Positions 12,440-24,158 of a stretch of 64,000 nt of DNA are shown here, one piece after another; the stretch's first letter is position 1, and each line of letters opens with the position of its first letter. Below the pieces are notes generated by a model. The model saw only the letters and a program-made list of their open reading frames with translations, searched no databases and was not told where the DNA came from. The DNA is taken from NCBI GenBank assembly GCA_001792895.1, contig MARA01000003.1, positions 1,736,001-1,800,000 on the forward strand. Reading direction: 5' to 3'. The translations under genes and the position numbers were made by a program. This DNA is from Lentinus brumalis (Eukaryota > Basidiomycota > Agaricomycetes > Polyporales > Polyporaceae).

Positions 12440-14229
12440 ATCACCAGCTCAGCAGGACTGACAAGTTTCAGACAAGGCTCATCGCTGGCATCATCATCTT
12501 GAAGATTGACTATCCTTGCGGGCAGCCAAGCCGCCGTCGGCGAAACGCTGAGTCGTAGTCATAAGTAGGCTCCCGCACAGGTCTACACACGACTATCAGC
12601 GCTACGACGCCGGAGGAAGAGGAGGGACTGAGAGACTGAGACTCTCGTATAGCACCTGGCCACGTCAGACGCTAATCCCTGCTGACAGACGCGGATCGAA
12701 CTCAGCGGGAGACTGCAGGAGCAGACATCGTGACGCACTTACGCACATTGTCTGCCCGAAGCCGGAATAATGCAAGGCGCCGCTCGCCCAGCAATTTTTA
12801 TTCGTGTGTCCTGCCGAGTCGTCGGTGAGTACATACGCACCAGCGTCGCTCGGAAGTTAGAGAGTACAGCAGCCGGCCAAAGTCAGAGGTCCGAGCTCCT
12901 GTGCGATGTCGGAGAGCCTTGCGGGCTGTCGAAGAGCCTTGCATGTAGATGGTCTTCATATCAACTTCATATGCAGGGCTGCGTGCATTCAATTTGTATC
13001 AGCCATTATGAGATCCAGCATGTGGCGAGATCGTGAGTAAGTATTTTCGCTTATGTGCATAGCACTGAATGAAGAACGCAACGGGCTACAGCCAAGACTC
13101 AGGCCTCAGGGCTCCATGGGGTTCTGACACGGACAAAGCTCTGCAGGCATCAGTTGTTGTCGAGTTACAGGATGTCCACCGGGATCTTCCGATTCTGGAA
13201 GCTGCATACATCGGCGATTACTTCCTTGCACCGACCTGGTCGAGGAAGCAGTCAATGAATGGTGAAGACGCGAATCTGCGGGGCAGAAGTCCATGCAACG
13301 CGAACTTGCTGTGTCCGTACAGTCTCATGCATCGGGAGCCGTCTCGGTTCTCAGAACTCATAGAATGCGCATTGGTACTCACCTCATATACTGTCACTGA
13401 TCATGAATTGCCGTTCAGGCCCAGGTTCCACAGTGACACAGTCTGAACCGCGCCCGCTCGGTCGACCGGGATATGACATATGAGTGCATATTTTCGCTTC
13501 CCGCGTACCTCCGCCGGGTATCCTCCCGAAGGCTTCGCGAACAGAGAAGATGGAGCTCACATAGTGACGTGCGACTCGACACTCCGCGTATGTTCGTACA
13601 CGTGATGCTGAGGAGACTGACCACGACATAGGCCAGGCCGGGTTGTCGTACGTTTTCCCGCACGGTGCAGCGTCGACACGGAAGACACACGCGGCGACCC
13701 AGGACCAGGAGAAGTGTGATGCATGTTTGCTGCGATGATTGCGAACCCGACAGACGACAGATGAAGAGTGTCTCTGCGCTGTTCTGTGCTGTCTCATGTG
13801 TGTGCGCGCAGTGTCCGTCTGACATCACTGGTCGTTATACTGTGGACTGGTTGGATGATTAGATTGGCAGATGTCTAGGAACGACATGTCGAATGATATA
13901 AGCCGGACTGGAGGAGAGCAGCGCGATGCAGAGACGGCCGTCAAGTTACCGAGTAGCGGAGGCCGCGGGGAGCGGTTCTTGGCGATTGGGGCAACCAACA
14001 TGCACTAGGGTCGTTTGCCGACAATTATAGTACGCCGGATCAGCACAGGCAGAGCTGCGAACGTCAGAGGGTAAGCGAGCGTTGCGAAGATGAGGACAGC
14101 ACGACACGCGGACGTGTGAGCGAGTGACCCCGCCTCGAACTTGGTAAGCCTGCGTGCGGCGAAGGCTCGATTGCGGGGACACGGCGGGCATGGCAGGATT
14201 TTGAACCCCGTAACAGGCCAGTCACATTT

Positions 14230-14302
14230 CCGTCAAAGGTAAAATATCACCGTGAATTGGCCCGGAGGCAGTAAAAGGCCAGTAAAAAGTTACCTTTGAC
14301 GG
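14230..14302. repeat. 73-base element with 13-base perfect inverted ends
   Basis: CCGTCAAAGGTAA at 14230-14242 is matched by TTACCTTTGACGG at 14290-14302. The 47-base centre contains a small direct repeat (CAGTAAAAGGC / CAGTAAAAAG). It could be a tiny MITE or an operator-like hairpin, 545 bases upstream of the G-alpha start. No target duplication was recognised. Confidence 0.7.
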
Positions 14303-14847
14303 ACCTGTCACGTGCTTTATTGCCTTGTTACAGGGCGAAACATTGTGCTTTGCCCGTCGTGGGAGGAGGACATGGTCCGGGGACACACAATGTGGCACGG
14401 GAATAACATACTGGACGATCGAAGGCGTCCGGTCAGGGCACCGCTCAGATCAATCCTCAACTTTCGAGCGCCGCGTGTACCGCCCATTCAACGGTTACTG
14501 ACTGGCATTAAGCGGGTGTCAACGCAGTTCGGGCTCCGATTGAGGAGGCGAGATCCACGGAGTCGATGAAGGCGGGCAGGGCTGCGATGAGTGCTGTATA
14601 TCTCTTTCGTTACCGTTTGCCCCGCCAGTCGTCGCTCCTTTCGTCGTGAGTCTCCCCGTCGTCCTCGCCCGCGCGCACTCTGACAGCGACGCCCACCCAA
14701 TTGTTCTCATCATCCTGCCGCCTGATCTTCGACTGGCAGCTCCTGCTTCTTGACGCCTTCTCCGGCCTCGTAGGCTTGCCACAGCCCGCCCATCTCCACT
14801 TTCCCACCTTCCGTTCTTTTCCATCTTCCCCTTCCCCCTTTCCAGCC

Positions 14848-16513
14848 ATGGGTGCGTGTATGTCTTCCGGCAGCGTCGAAATCAGCGACGAGGACAAGCG
14901 GCTTCATAGGGAGGCAGAAAAGAGTCTCAAGGAGGTGCGTGGCTATCTTCTCACCCGCGTACCCCCACTGACATCTAATGTCGTCCCTGCAGGCCAAGCT
15001 TAAGCTGCAGAAGCAGGTTAAGGTGCGTCTCCACCCTGCATGTCCCATCCCACCGTCGCCCTGAGGCTCAAGGCCTCCCAGGTCTTGCTCCTCGGCTCTG
15101 GAGACTCCGGCAAGTCCACCATCCTCAAGCAGATGCGTCTCATCCACCGCGTCCCCTTCTCATCACAAGAGATCGAGTCCTACCGCCAGCTCGTCTTTAA
15201 CAATCTGACCCACGGTCTCAAGTATGTCATCGACGCCATGGAGGACATGGAGCTCGAGGTTTCGCCGGAGAACCATCATCTCGTGCCCTTGATCGAGGAT
15301 GCGTCCGACATCAAGGATGGCGAGCCATACCCCCAGGAGTATTATGAGGCTCTCAAGAAGCTATGGGAGGACCCCCAGGTCCAGGCCGCATATGCGCGAG
15401 GTAACGAGGCAGCCCTTCCGGAAAAGTGAGTCTTCCCGTCTAACAGCGGTCGAGCTGCGCCGATGACGTCCGGCCGCTGCGAACAGTCTGAATTACTACT
15501 TCTCCGACCTCGACCGGTTATTCGACCCCGCATACGTTCCTAACGAGCAGGACATCGTCCACGCCCGCGCACGGACCATCGGTATCACGGAGACGGTCTT
15601 CACCCTTCGCGATCATGACATGCTCATGGTCGACGTCGGCGGTCAGAAGAGCGAGCGACGGAAATGGATCCACTGTTTCCAGGACGTCACGAGTATATTG
15701 TTCCTGGTCAGCTTGAGCGGCTTCGACCAGTGTCTGGTGGAGGATAAGGACGCGGTACGTGCGGCCGGTCGATCTCTGCCCGTGGCGATGCTGATTGGGG
15801 CGTTGTAGAACCAAATGCAGGACGCTATGACGATTTGGGATTCAATATGCCATTCACAGTGGTTTAAGCAGACGTCTATTGTTCGTGTACAGCCTGTCTG
15901 GGGATCTTCATACGTCGTCTCACACCTGCTCGTAGATCCTCTTCCTCAACAAGAACGACCTCTTCGAGAAGAAAGTTCAACATTCAGACATCAGGAACTT
16001 CTTCCCCGTACGTGCAGTGCACGTCGTGTCGTGTTGCTTGGCTTCGCGCTGATGACGTCCTTTAGGATTATGATGGCGAGCCGGGCGATGCCAAGGCTGG
16101 TCGCGAATACTTCAAGAAACGATTCGCAAGACTGGCCCAGAAGGCGAACGCGAAGGAGAGGGAGATCTATATCCAGTACGTCATCTGCCTCGTCCTTCTC
16201 AATTAGCCTCGACCACACCCTCGTGGTGACCACATATTGACTGACCATTTCCAAGCACGACGACTGCGACGGATACGGTCATGCTCCGAGTGGTAATGGC
16301 TGCAGTAGAAGGTACGTCCGCAGTGCTATCCGTCCCCATGGTTTGCTGACAGCGTTTCTCCAGAGTGAGTCCTTCCTTCCTTTTTCACCCCACCCCTTCA
16401 ACCTTTTGCCTTCTTTGGACCACCGTCCATCAACCACATTGCGCTTACGGTCCGCGCGGTCCTCATCCAGCATCATACTGCGAACGAGCCTTGAAACGGC
16501 CGCACTGATCTAG
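14848..16513 (+). CDS. Heterotrimeric G-protein alpha subunit
   Basis: GTPase coupling seven-transmembrane receptors (for example pheromone or nutrient receptors) to effectors at the plasma membrane. MGAC at the start gives the N-myristoylation Gly2 and a palmitoylatable Cys4. Switch and nucleotide motifs are present: GSGDSGKST (P-loop), the switch I arginine in RTIGITET, DVGGQKSERRKW (switch II), FLNKNDLF (NKxD) and a TATDT base-contact motif. Nine exons are certain: 14848-14934, 14993-15022, 15082-15425, 15487-15754, 15809-15880, 15936-16007, 16066-16175, 16256-16311, 16471-16513. A 1-base exon at 16364 is needed to reach the conserved terminal helix IILRTSLETAALI in frame. With it the total is 1,083 bases, 360 residues, normal for the family. 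The C-terminus lacks the pertussis-site cysteine. Confidence 0.95.
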
Positions 16514-17953
16514 TGTCGCTCTGGCGCCTCCTTTTTATTGTTCTAATATCTATTACATGTTGTGTGTGTACGCTGCTTCGGCGGATTTATGACTGGCGTT
16601 CCCCCTCCCCACGACCCGACACGCTTTCCTATTCAGCACGCTTTCCTTCACACCGCGGCACATTTTTGCTTTCCCGATCCTCGCTTTCGCCTTTGTGTTT
16701 TTGCCTCGCAACGTCTGACAGCTGTAACTCATCATGCCGCTCTCTCTGTTTTATGTCTGGTTCCGACGATGTCTCGCCGGTCTTGCCCCGCGCGCGTCTC
16801 TTCAAAACCCGTTCCGGTTGATGGCCCTCGGTCCCTCAACGGACGCATCCCGGCCTTCTCTCGAACCCGCGATTGGAAACCGCGCTGCATGAAACAAACT
16901 CGCGCCCGCGCCCTGCAGCACGATCATCAGCAAGAATGTGAGTTCCCCCCTTCCCCTCCCTATATATACCTTCCTCGGTCCCTCCACGTGGCCATCCGCC
17001 TCCGCCTTCTCTTCTCCTGTCGCCCACGCTGACAATAACTCCTTCTCCCCTCCGCGCTGTGCAATGTCATTGTCGCAGATCCGCGAAATAATGTTGTGAT
17101 CGGTGGCGTCAGCAAACGACGCCTTGGCAGCCTGCGGAATCCTCAGTCCCCCACGCGACCGGACACCTCAATTCTGCCTCAATATTCGGGGCGGCGAGTC
17201 GCGAGCCAGGCCCAGGGGACTTCAATTGACGCGCCGCGCGCTCATAACTTTGTGGAACTCATCCACGCATGCGCTCGGAAGCATTTGCGCCACAGTAGAC
17301 GTCAGTGGTCGGTCGGTGCGCGGGCGACCCGCCGCGCCCCATCTACTCGGTTCGCACCTTTCATTCTTCTCTTCTCATTCGCACCTGCACCCACCACGAC
17401 ATCGACACCGCCGTCGTCTTGTTTCATAACATGTTGTTACGCCCCATCCTTCATTTGTACCCATGCCACTACCATCCCGCACTCTCTTCAGCATCCGTAC
17501 CACGTCTTCTCCGCTCTTGCATTCGTCTTCATTACCGCATTCACGTTGTATATCCATTTGTCCCCTTCGTCACCCCTCGCCGCACCTCTCTTGCCCCACC
17601 CTTCTTACTTACTCCGCCAAATAATGTCTCTCATGCTCGTCCGGAACTGCACCATGCGCTGATGTTATCATTATGCGGGTGGACCCTCCTCCCGTTTGCC
17701 ATTGCGTCTGTGTTTACGTTTGCGCCATTGTTCTCGTGTTGCTATGCACCATCGTCCCTATACCACTCGTCGCCGTTTCCCCCACCTCTCGTCTCCTCCA
17801 TCACTGGCCACCTCTGTACAGTATATCCCAGGAGTCTGTTCACCAACAACGTCCCTCACACTGTTGCGCGCCTGCGGCCGAGATCCCAAATTCGGTACTC
17901 AAGGTTAGGTACCGCCCCACAAGCTCCGTCGAGTACGTCTTCTCCCGTCTTCC
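16514..17953. other. Gene-poor stretch downstream of G-alpha
   Basis: C/T-rich sequence throughout, with long overlapping open frames that come from base composition. Contains the G-alpha 3' end and perhaps the promoter of the candidate ORF at 17954. No domain recognised. Confidence 0.4.
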
Positions 17954-18505
17954 ATGCCTGAACCTGAGCAGCCGTGGACGTTCGAAGCTCCCCGCAGACT
18001 ACGCCCGATCGCACAACTGCCAGTCTGCCAGTCTCGTGTGCCTGTGCCCGGACAGACGGACAGCAGAAGAGTGGCCCGACGCGCGAGCGCAGGGCCGAGC
18101 GATGCCACGCCGTCGAAGCCGAGGTCCACATATAGTCCGCGCATTCCTGCGATCCCTTCCCCGGTGCGCGGCGCAGCTCGTCTTCGAGAATCTGATGGCC
18201 GTGTGCGTAAGTATCCTTGGCCTACGGCCTCCTACGGCCCCGCGTTTTGCGTCTTCTCTCCGACTCCGATTCGGACTCGTGCGAGTGCCTTATTTCGCGA
18301 TGCACATGGACAAGAGCGACGAGTGTATGTCGATCCAAGCCCATGTTCGCTCTTGTCCATCTATCCGTCCACGTCGCCCGTTGGCATCATGATCGCCGTT
18401 GTGCAGTTGGTGCTGGGCAGGGGCGTGCCGTCCCCGTATGTGCCCGAGTTGTACGAGTACAGACCGGGCTCACGAGTGTTCAAGCTTCAGAAACCATGGT
18501 ACTGA
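17954..18505 (+). CDS. Candidate ORF of unknown function
   Basis: A 183-residue frame begins MPEPEQPWTFEAP after a C/T-rich run and ends VFKLQKPWY. The middle is Arg/Ser/Pro-rich and may be disordered. No signal peptide, membrane segment or known domain is visible. A GT-AG intron could also split it near 18205. It could equally be a chance frame in GC-rich DNA. Confidence 0.35.
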   Translation: MPEPEQPWTFEAPRRLRPIAQLPVCQSRVPVPGQTDSRRVARRASAGPSDATPSKPRSTYSPRIPAIPSPVRGAARLRESDGRVRKYPWPTASYGPAFCVFSPTPIRTRASALFRDAHGQERRVYVDPSPCSLLSIYPSTSPVGIMIAVVQLVLGRGVPSPYVPELYEYRPGSRVFKLQKPWY

Positions 18506-19097
18506 TCATGATGTGTCGTAAGCTCGCCTAGTCTCCCGAGTCCAATCCACACGAATAGTGAGAGTACATGTACTAGTACACTACGAATTGTGGTGCACGC
18601 TATCGTCACCTGAGCAGCTTTGGTCGGAGCGACCGACTCCCGAGCGTATGTAGCGTCCGCGCAGCGCGTCTCGCTCAGCTCATGTTTGAACTAGAACTCA
18701 CGGTCGGCGCCCTGTGATCTCCTCGCCCTGCACAGGCTGAGGAAGATGGATTCCCGGAGCTATGGCGGCCTCTCCGGAGGACAATCCTCCGTGGTATACG
18801 GCGGCATCGACAACGCAGGGCCGTCGGTGTTCTTCTGATGCTTGTTCGATCTATCCTCCGTTCGCGGTCTATATATCTGACCTTGTCTGGCGACCTGACG
18901 TCAAACCACAGCCGCTTCCGCAGCATGCTTTCCGAGAAGGACGACGCAGGGAGATGGATCATGGAAATTCCCGTCGCGTGAAGTGTCCACCCGCCGGTGG
19001 TGAGTATCCCAAATTTCTGCGTACAATACAGTGTACATGCCGAACCGTCCAGTATGTTGTCGGTGAACAGATAGATGCTCCAGCAGAACCCAGGCAC
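18506..19097. other. Spacer downstream of the SDR gene
   Basis: Convergent intergenic DNA. No gene or repeat recognised. Confidence 0.4.
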
Positions 19098-20499
19098 TTA
19101 GATCCCCGCACCGCCGGTAACCTCGAGCGTGTGTCCGGAGACGAAAGACGCAAGCGGTGAGGCCAAGCTGTATAAGATCAACCTCAGTACTTCGCAGACC
19201 CAAGCCGAGGGAGGGCACTTACAAGAGGACACCGCCAGCAGCCTCGTCGGGCGTTGCTCCGCGGCCGAGAGGGATCAGCGCGAACTTGTTGACGTTGCTG
19301 TTGCCACCGCCAGGAATACCCAGCGCAACCTTCTTGCCGTCGATCTCAATCGCCGCACCCTCCTCCTTCGCAGCCGTCAACCTTCGACAGTCGAAGTCGA
19401 TGAGCAAGACGATCGCAGCGGACGTTCGAAGAGGAAGAAGAAGGCAGTACGTACCGCGTCTGGACCAAGCCGAACGCGACGGTGTTTGCACGGACGCCGA
19501 ACGCACCCCACTCCTTGCACAGGGTCTTGGTGAGACCGATGACGGCAGCCTTCGCCGCGGCGTAGTTCGCCTGCCCGACGTTCCCGTGCAGGCCCGACGT
19601 CGACGAGACGTTAATCACCGACCGGTTCTCGGTGTTGCCCTGGATTGTCGTCGTCAGAAAGGAGGACAGGATGCGCGCGCACAGGCCGCACGGGCGCACG
19701 AACCTTGATACGCATATGCGGGGCCGCCGCGCGGATGAGGCGGAAGGGCGCACGGACGTGGACGCGCATGATGATGTCCCACGCGTCGTCGGGCGTCGTG
19801 TGCAGCATGCGGTCGTACGTGAAGCCGGCGTTGTTGACGATGTGGTTGATCTTGCCGAACTTCCTGCGCGCATAGGAGGGTCAGAACGTTCTGGGGAAAC
19901 GGTCGGGCGGGAGACCGCGCTCGCCGGAGAGAAGGGGACGTACTTGATTGTCGCGGAGATGACCTTCTCGGGGAAGTCGTCTGCGGAGACATCTCCGCCG
20001 ACAGCGAGCGCGTCGCCGCCAGCAAGCTTGATCTCGTCGACGACGAGTTGCGCCTTCTTCTCGTCAAGACTGCAGTTGCGGCACCAACACGTGAAAGCGG
20101 ACGGGGAGCGGTCAGACGCAGGTCTCAAAGCTGCAACAAGGGAACACGTACTCGGTAACGACAACCTTTGCGCCCTCCTTCGCGAAGAGCAGCGCAACGC
20201 TCCGGCCAATACCCTACGGCGGTGCAGTGAGTCTTGGGGACGGTGATGCCGTCATGGCACAAGGCGCTGAACGAAGCATACCTGGGCAGCACCTGAGAAT
20301 TAGCAGGCACAAGGTCAGGGTCAGCAAGCTCTTCTCATTTGCAAAGACGTGTTGGATAGAGTCGCGTAGATCCGAATGCGCGAGTCTGCAAGCTGGACGA
20401 GTGCAACATACCGGTGACGATTGCGACCTCACCCGCGAGAAGGCCGCGGGGATACGAGGCGGAGAGGTGGCCAGCAACCTGCGCGAGACGATCGGCCAT
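19098..20499 (-). CDS. Short-chain dehydrogenase/reductase, FabG-type (3-oxoacyl-ACP reductase-like)
   Basis: NAD(P)-dependent Rossmann-fold reductase of the classical SDR family. The start is MADRLAQVAGHLSASYP and the cofactor loop is VTGAAQGIGRS. HIVNNAGFTYDRM follows. INVSSTSG leads to the catalytic pair in ANYAAAKAAV (Tyr and Lys of YxxxK). The product ends SGHTLEVTGGAGI, the usual FabG-type terminus. There are at least six introns. The AAQ of the cofactor loop comes from an 11-base exon (20282-20292). Fungal homologues may act in mitochondrial fatty-acid synthesis, but the N-terminus here is not a clear mitochondrial presequence, so substrate and location are open. The gene lies 317 bases from the stop of the next minus-strand gene. 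Confidence 0.92.
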
Positions 20500-20816
20500 C
20501 TTGTACTGGGTCGTGGAAGGAGACGAGGAGGGAGGAGGAGGAGGTAGACACGGTGGTCGGGGAGAGAGGTGAGTGCGGAGGCGCGAGAGAGGATATAGCC
20601 GCGACCGGTTACCCCGCATTCCCCGGTCCGGCGCGCATGTTTAGCGTTCCCCGCGTGCCTCCCTCGGCAACATCACTTGTCCTCCCGCCAATTCCAACGC
20701 ACGATTGACCATTGATGAGGTAAAACACGCGGCATAGTAGTATACGAGTGATAGTATGGTTTCGTGCCCAGAAGAGCTACTACAGTCCAAAGACGAGGAC
20801 GCAATACGACGAACAA
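20500..20816. other. Spacer holding the SDR promoter
   Basis: Three hundred bases between the SDR start and the stop of the GPALPP gene, in tandem orientation on the minus strand. Nothing else seen. Confidence 0.4.
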
Positions 20817-21934
20817 TCATAGGAATCCTCCGCTCTTGCCAGATCCAAACCTGTCACCCAAACCCTTCGCCTCGGAGATGAACTTGTTACGCGTCTTGTC
20901 ATCCATGAGTCTCCCGCCGATACCCATGTCGCGACCGTGGTCCCAGAACGCGGGTGGCTCGTCCTCGTCGCCCTTGCGCTTCTTCTCAGCCTCGTCTGCA
21001 GTCGACATATGCTCGTGCTGCTTGAGGAGCGCTGGACCACGAGTCTTCTTCTGTGATTTCAGGCAAAATGAGCAACGACGAATACTATTCGAGTGCACCT
21101 GTGCGTACCGTGTGCTGCTCGACGCCTCGCCGCACCTCCTCTTCGTACTTCCGTCGCTTCCGAGCGTCGGCGCTGGTATCCTCTGGCTCAACGTCAGTAG
21201 CACGCCTGCGCTTGCCCGCGACTTCGTCTGCTATACGTTGCTGTCGCTCTGCGGGAGTCTCTGTCCACAGCGAATTATCCGCGTCGCGTGCGGTTTTGGC
21301 AGTGGGTGCAAACTTGCGTGGGCGTGTCAACTTTGTGGGGTCGATAGCTGCACACAGCGATTGCTAAGCTTCGTGCACGATGAATGCACTGACAGACTTA
21401 CATGCTAGAAGGTCGGACGATGAAGGAGGGACCAGCATCCACTCTTCTCGTTGTGGTGCTTTGGGCTTGGAAGCTTCCTACCGAACAGTGAATACGTTGC
21501 TGGAAACCACCATGGTGGGGACGTACCTCGAGCTGCTTCCGTCTCCGCTCCTCCCGCTCCAAGAACTCTTGCACGCCGTCCTTCTCCTCAATCACATAGC
21601 CTGCGGGCAGCGGTCTCGGTCCGACATCGTCGTCGTCATCATCGTCGCCGTAATAAGGCCCAGCCACAGACGGAGGGAAGGCTGGGCCAAGGACTTTCTT
21701 CGAAGTAGAGGCTCGAGCAGCAGCGAGTTCTGGCGGCAGAGCAGGTGCATAGTCATCCTCATCGTCCTCTTCCTCCTCGGCAGGCGGAGGCTTCTGAGAG
21801 GCAGAGACAGAGGCAGAAGGAGGAATGATGGGCCCGATGGGTGGTGCAGGCCCTATATCCGGGTCGGAGGGGTCGTCTTCTGGGTGTGACGAAGACTGGG
21901 CCAACAGATGCGGGGGCAGGTCAGGGCCAATCAT
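20817..21934 (-). CDS. GPALPP-motif protein (DUF3752 family)
   Basis: Nuclear, mostly disordered eukaryotic protein whose family role is not settled. Starts MIGPDLPPHLLAQ, a GPxLPP motif, with further related repeats (IGPAPPIGP, GPAFPP, VGPRPLP). Acidic runs follow (EEEEDDEDD, GDDDDDDD). The C-terminal DUF3752 region carries LTRPRKFAPTAKT-like sequence, SLWTETPAERQQR, QHEHMSTADE and GRLMDDKTRNKFI, and ends GSGKSGGFL. At least three introns separate these blocks. The start was chosen because the GPxLPP motif normally begins the protein, although the frame continues upstream. It is divergent from the ADAL gene across 383 bases. Confidence 0.9.
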
Positions 21935-22317
21935 GTTCCGCGAACAGGGTGTGCGCCAGGTAGAGAGCGAGGCGACGAGGACGAGCAGGCGGAGAGTCAC
22001 CGCTCAAGAGAAACAGGATGCGGGCCGGTCATCCGGCGCTTCACAGATCAAATGTCTCGGAAGTAGCTTTGAGTAAGAACGGCAACGTACGACGTCGGGT
22101 ATGTGCTAACCGCTACACTAACCACCGGCCTCTTCTGTGACTGACCAATACCACGAATACAGCGGTCCCGAATCCCGCCTTGTACCCCAGTGAGTCATTC
22201 GACGGCTCGCCGTTTATATTGGCCGGTACAAGAAGAACGATCTCTTTCCGAAAGACTGCGCTGGTCTTGCAACATCTCAACGCCTTCAGGTTCATCCCAG
22301 TCACCACAGCTTTCAGC
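21935..22317. other. Divergent promoter region, GPALPP and ADAL genes
   Basis: Shared 383-base upstream region of two genes facing away from each other. It contains a tRNA D-arm-like string on the minus strand (22099-22130) that cannot be extended to a full tRNA. Confidence 0.5.
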
Positions 22318-23557
22318 ATGTCTCAAAACATCACTGGCTACTGCGCGGAAGCTCTCAAGAGCTTAACACCTTCGCAGGTCGAATTCTTGCAGAAACTCCC
22401 AAAGGCCGAGCTCCACGCACACCTCAACGGCTCGATCCCATTGAACCTCCTCCAGGAGCTGGCCAGCGAGTATTACCAGGCTTCATCAACCGATCGGACA
22501 GCCACCGTTCTCCCAGAGGTCGTCCGCTCAGGCATCCAAACCCTCCAAGACGGCATCCAGCTCGACAACTGCCACGAATTCTTCGCCCTATTCCCCGCCA
22601 TCTATGCACTCACCTCCAACCCGCCCGCCCTCCAACGCGCCGCTCGGGCAGTCCTCGAGCACTTCCTCTCAGACAAGGACGGCTACCCGCAGGCAGCCTA
22701 CCTCGAGCTCCGCAGCACTCCACGCGAGACGGCCGCTATGACTCGCAGGCAGTACGTCGAGACCGTGCTTGACGAGGTAGAGCAGTACCCGCCCGAACGG
22801 GCTGCTTTGATCGTGAGTCTGGACCGCAGGATGGATGCACGCGCAGCCGCGGAGTGTATTGAATGCGCTGTTAGCCTGCGCAATGCGGGTCGGCGGATCG
22901 TCGGCGTTGACTTGTGCGGAGAGATCAAGGTCAGGACGGTCTCTCCAGTCTCGTCTTCGTGGTTTCTGGCTGCTTGAATCGTCTCATCAGGCAGGGAACA
23001 TGGCCGATTTCGAGCAGCACTTCCGCCGTGCGAAGGAGGCCGGTCTCAAAGTCACGCTCCACATTGCCGAGGTAGGCGGACCGCGTGCTGGTCCGCAGGA
23101 TGCTGACCGAAGAGCTACATATGCAGGTGGCAGAGTGCCCTGCGGAGGAGACACTCCTCCTCCTGTCTTTCAAGCCCGACAGACTGGGACACGCGACGTT
23201 CCTCGACGACGCCGCGAAGAAGATCGTGCACACCGAGGAGATCCCCATCGAGCTTTGCCTTTCATCCAACCTAATCACTAAGACTGTGCCGACCCTGGAC
23301 GCGCACCATATCCGTTACTACCTGGGACACAACCACCCGATCGCGATATGCGTGAGTCGTCATCCCGGCGCAGCCGCCTCGGGGTGTGTGCGTGCTGAAC
23401 GTCGTGTTAACTACAGACGGACGATATCCTGCCCTTCCGCAACTCATTGCTGGGCGAGTATGCGCTCCTCATGGCGCAGCCACCCTTGGGCCTTGGTCTG
23501 ACCGAGGCCGAGCTGGAGAAGATCGCGCAGATGGGCATGGCGTGTCGATTTCACTAG
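22318..23557 (+). CDS. ADAL: Adenosine deaminase-like protein (N6-methyl-AMP deaminase type)
   Basis: TIM-barrel, zinc-dependent deaminase. In the ADAL/MAPDA group the substrate is N6-methyl-AMP, made from turnover of methylated RNA. Four exons (22318-22929, 22991-23071, 23127-23351, 23417-23557) give 352 residues, normal for the family. Metal ligands and catalytic residues are visible: HAHLNGS (HxH), VTLHIAE (third His with the downstream Glu), ELCLSSNL and the TDDILPF aspartates. DRLGHATF supplies a further active-site His. The start MSQNITGYCAEA was preferred over in-frame upstream codons because barrel-type ADAL proteins begin a short distance before the KAELHAHL motif. Ends GMACRFH. Confidence 0.93.
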
Positions 23558-24158
23558 GCTGATTCCGGAACTATAGGCGTCATTAGACCTATACCTGGCT
23601 TGCAGATCGCCAAACACACTCCTCACTTCCTGTTTCGTAACGTGTCACCCACCGCTCAGGGTGTCCACCAGCACCGCTCACATAGAATCAACCGTTATTG
23701 AGTCGTCGGGTCCATGTCCCCAACCATCTGGCACATCTTTTCGAAAAGCCGGGCTTGAAGCCATCGATATCTCCATCATTGACGACGGCAGCGACCGATT
23801 GGTAAGACAATGAAGGTCTGAGAGACTTCGAGACACTGTGATAGTACAGACTGCGTGACTGCAGACGCGTATGACTGACATACGAGGCGTACAATAGTCT
23901 CAAGCCATGCCATCCGTCGCAACGGGGCGCAATGGCGCTATGGTCTGGTCCAGTGCCGTCCAATTGCCTCCAGCCTCTACATACCGAGGTCCGACGGACG
24001 GAGTTTACCCATCACGAATGTCCTGCCGTGCCGCACCCGAGGGCAGCAATCACGAACCGGGCCAACACTGGCCGCATGCACCGACGGTGGCTACTGCCAA
24101 AGCAGTAAGAGAGAACAGAACACACATACGTAGATAGAATAATGATATGCGAACCACG
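23558..24158. other. Convergent spacer, ADAL and RSC genes
   Basis: Six hundred bases holding two 3' ends. No gene recognised. Confidence 0.4.

Larger units (their letters stand above)
10505..14847. other. 4.3-kb gene-poor stretch upstream of G-alpha
   Basis: No reading frame here carries a recognisable domain. The longest plus-strand frames (11202-11420, 13069-13446) have no supporting splice pattern. The stretch contains a 20-base palindrome (12066-12085), a 7-base tandem repeat (12412-12439) and a 73-base inverted-repeat element (14230-14302). The last 150 bases are strongly C/T-rich, typical of a leader. A non-coding RNA or decayed gene cannot be excluded. Confidence 0.5.

Noticed and set aside
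17305..17961. Long plus-strand frame rich in Pro, Leu, His and Ser
   Set aside because: It comes from C/T-rich DNA where all three plus frames stay open. No ATG context, splice pattern or domain supports it.
22099..22130. tRNA-like D arm (minus strand, GTGTAGCGGTTAGCAC)
   Set aside because: No matching anticodon stem, T arm or acceptor could be found in either direction, so it is at best a fragment.
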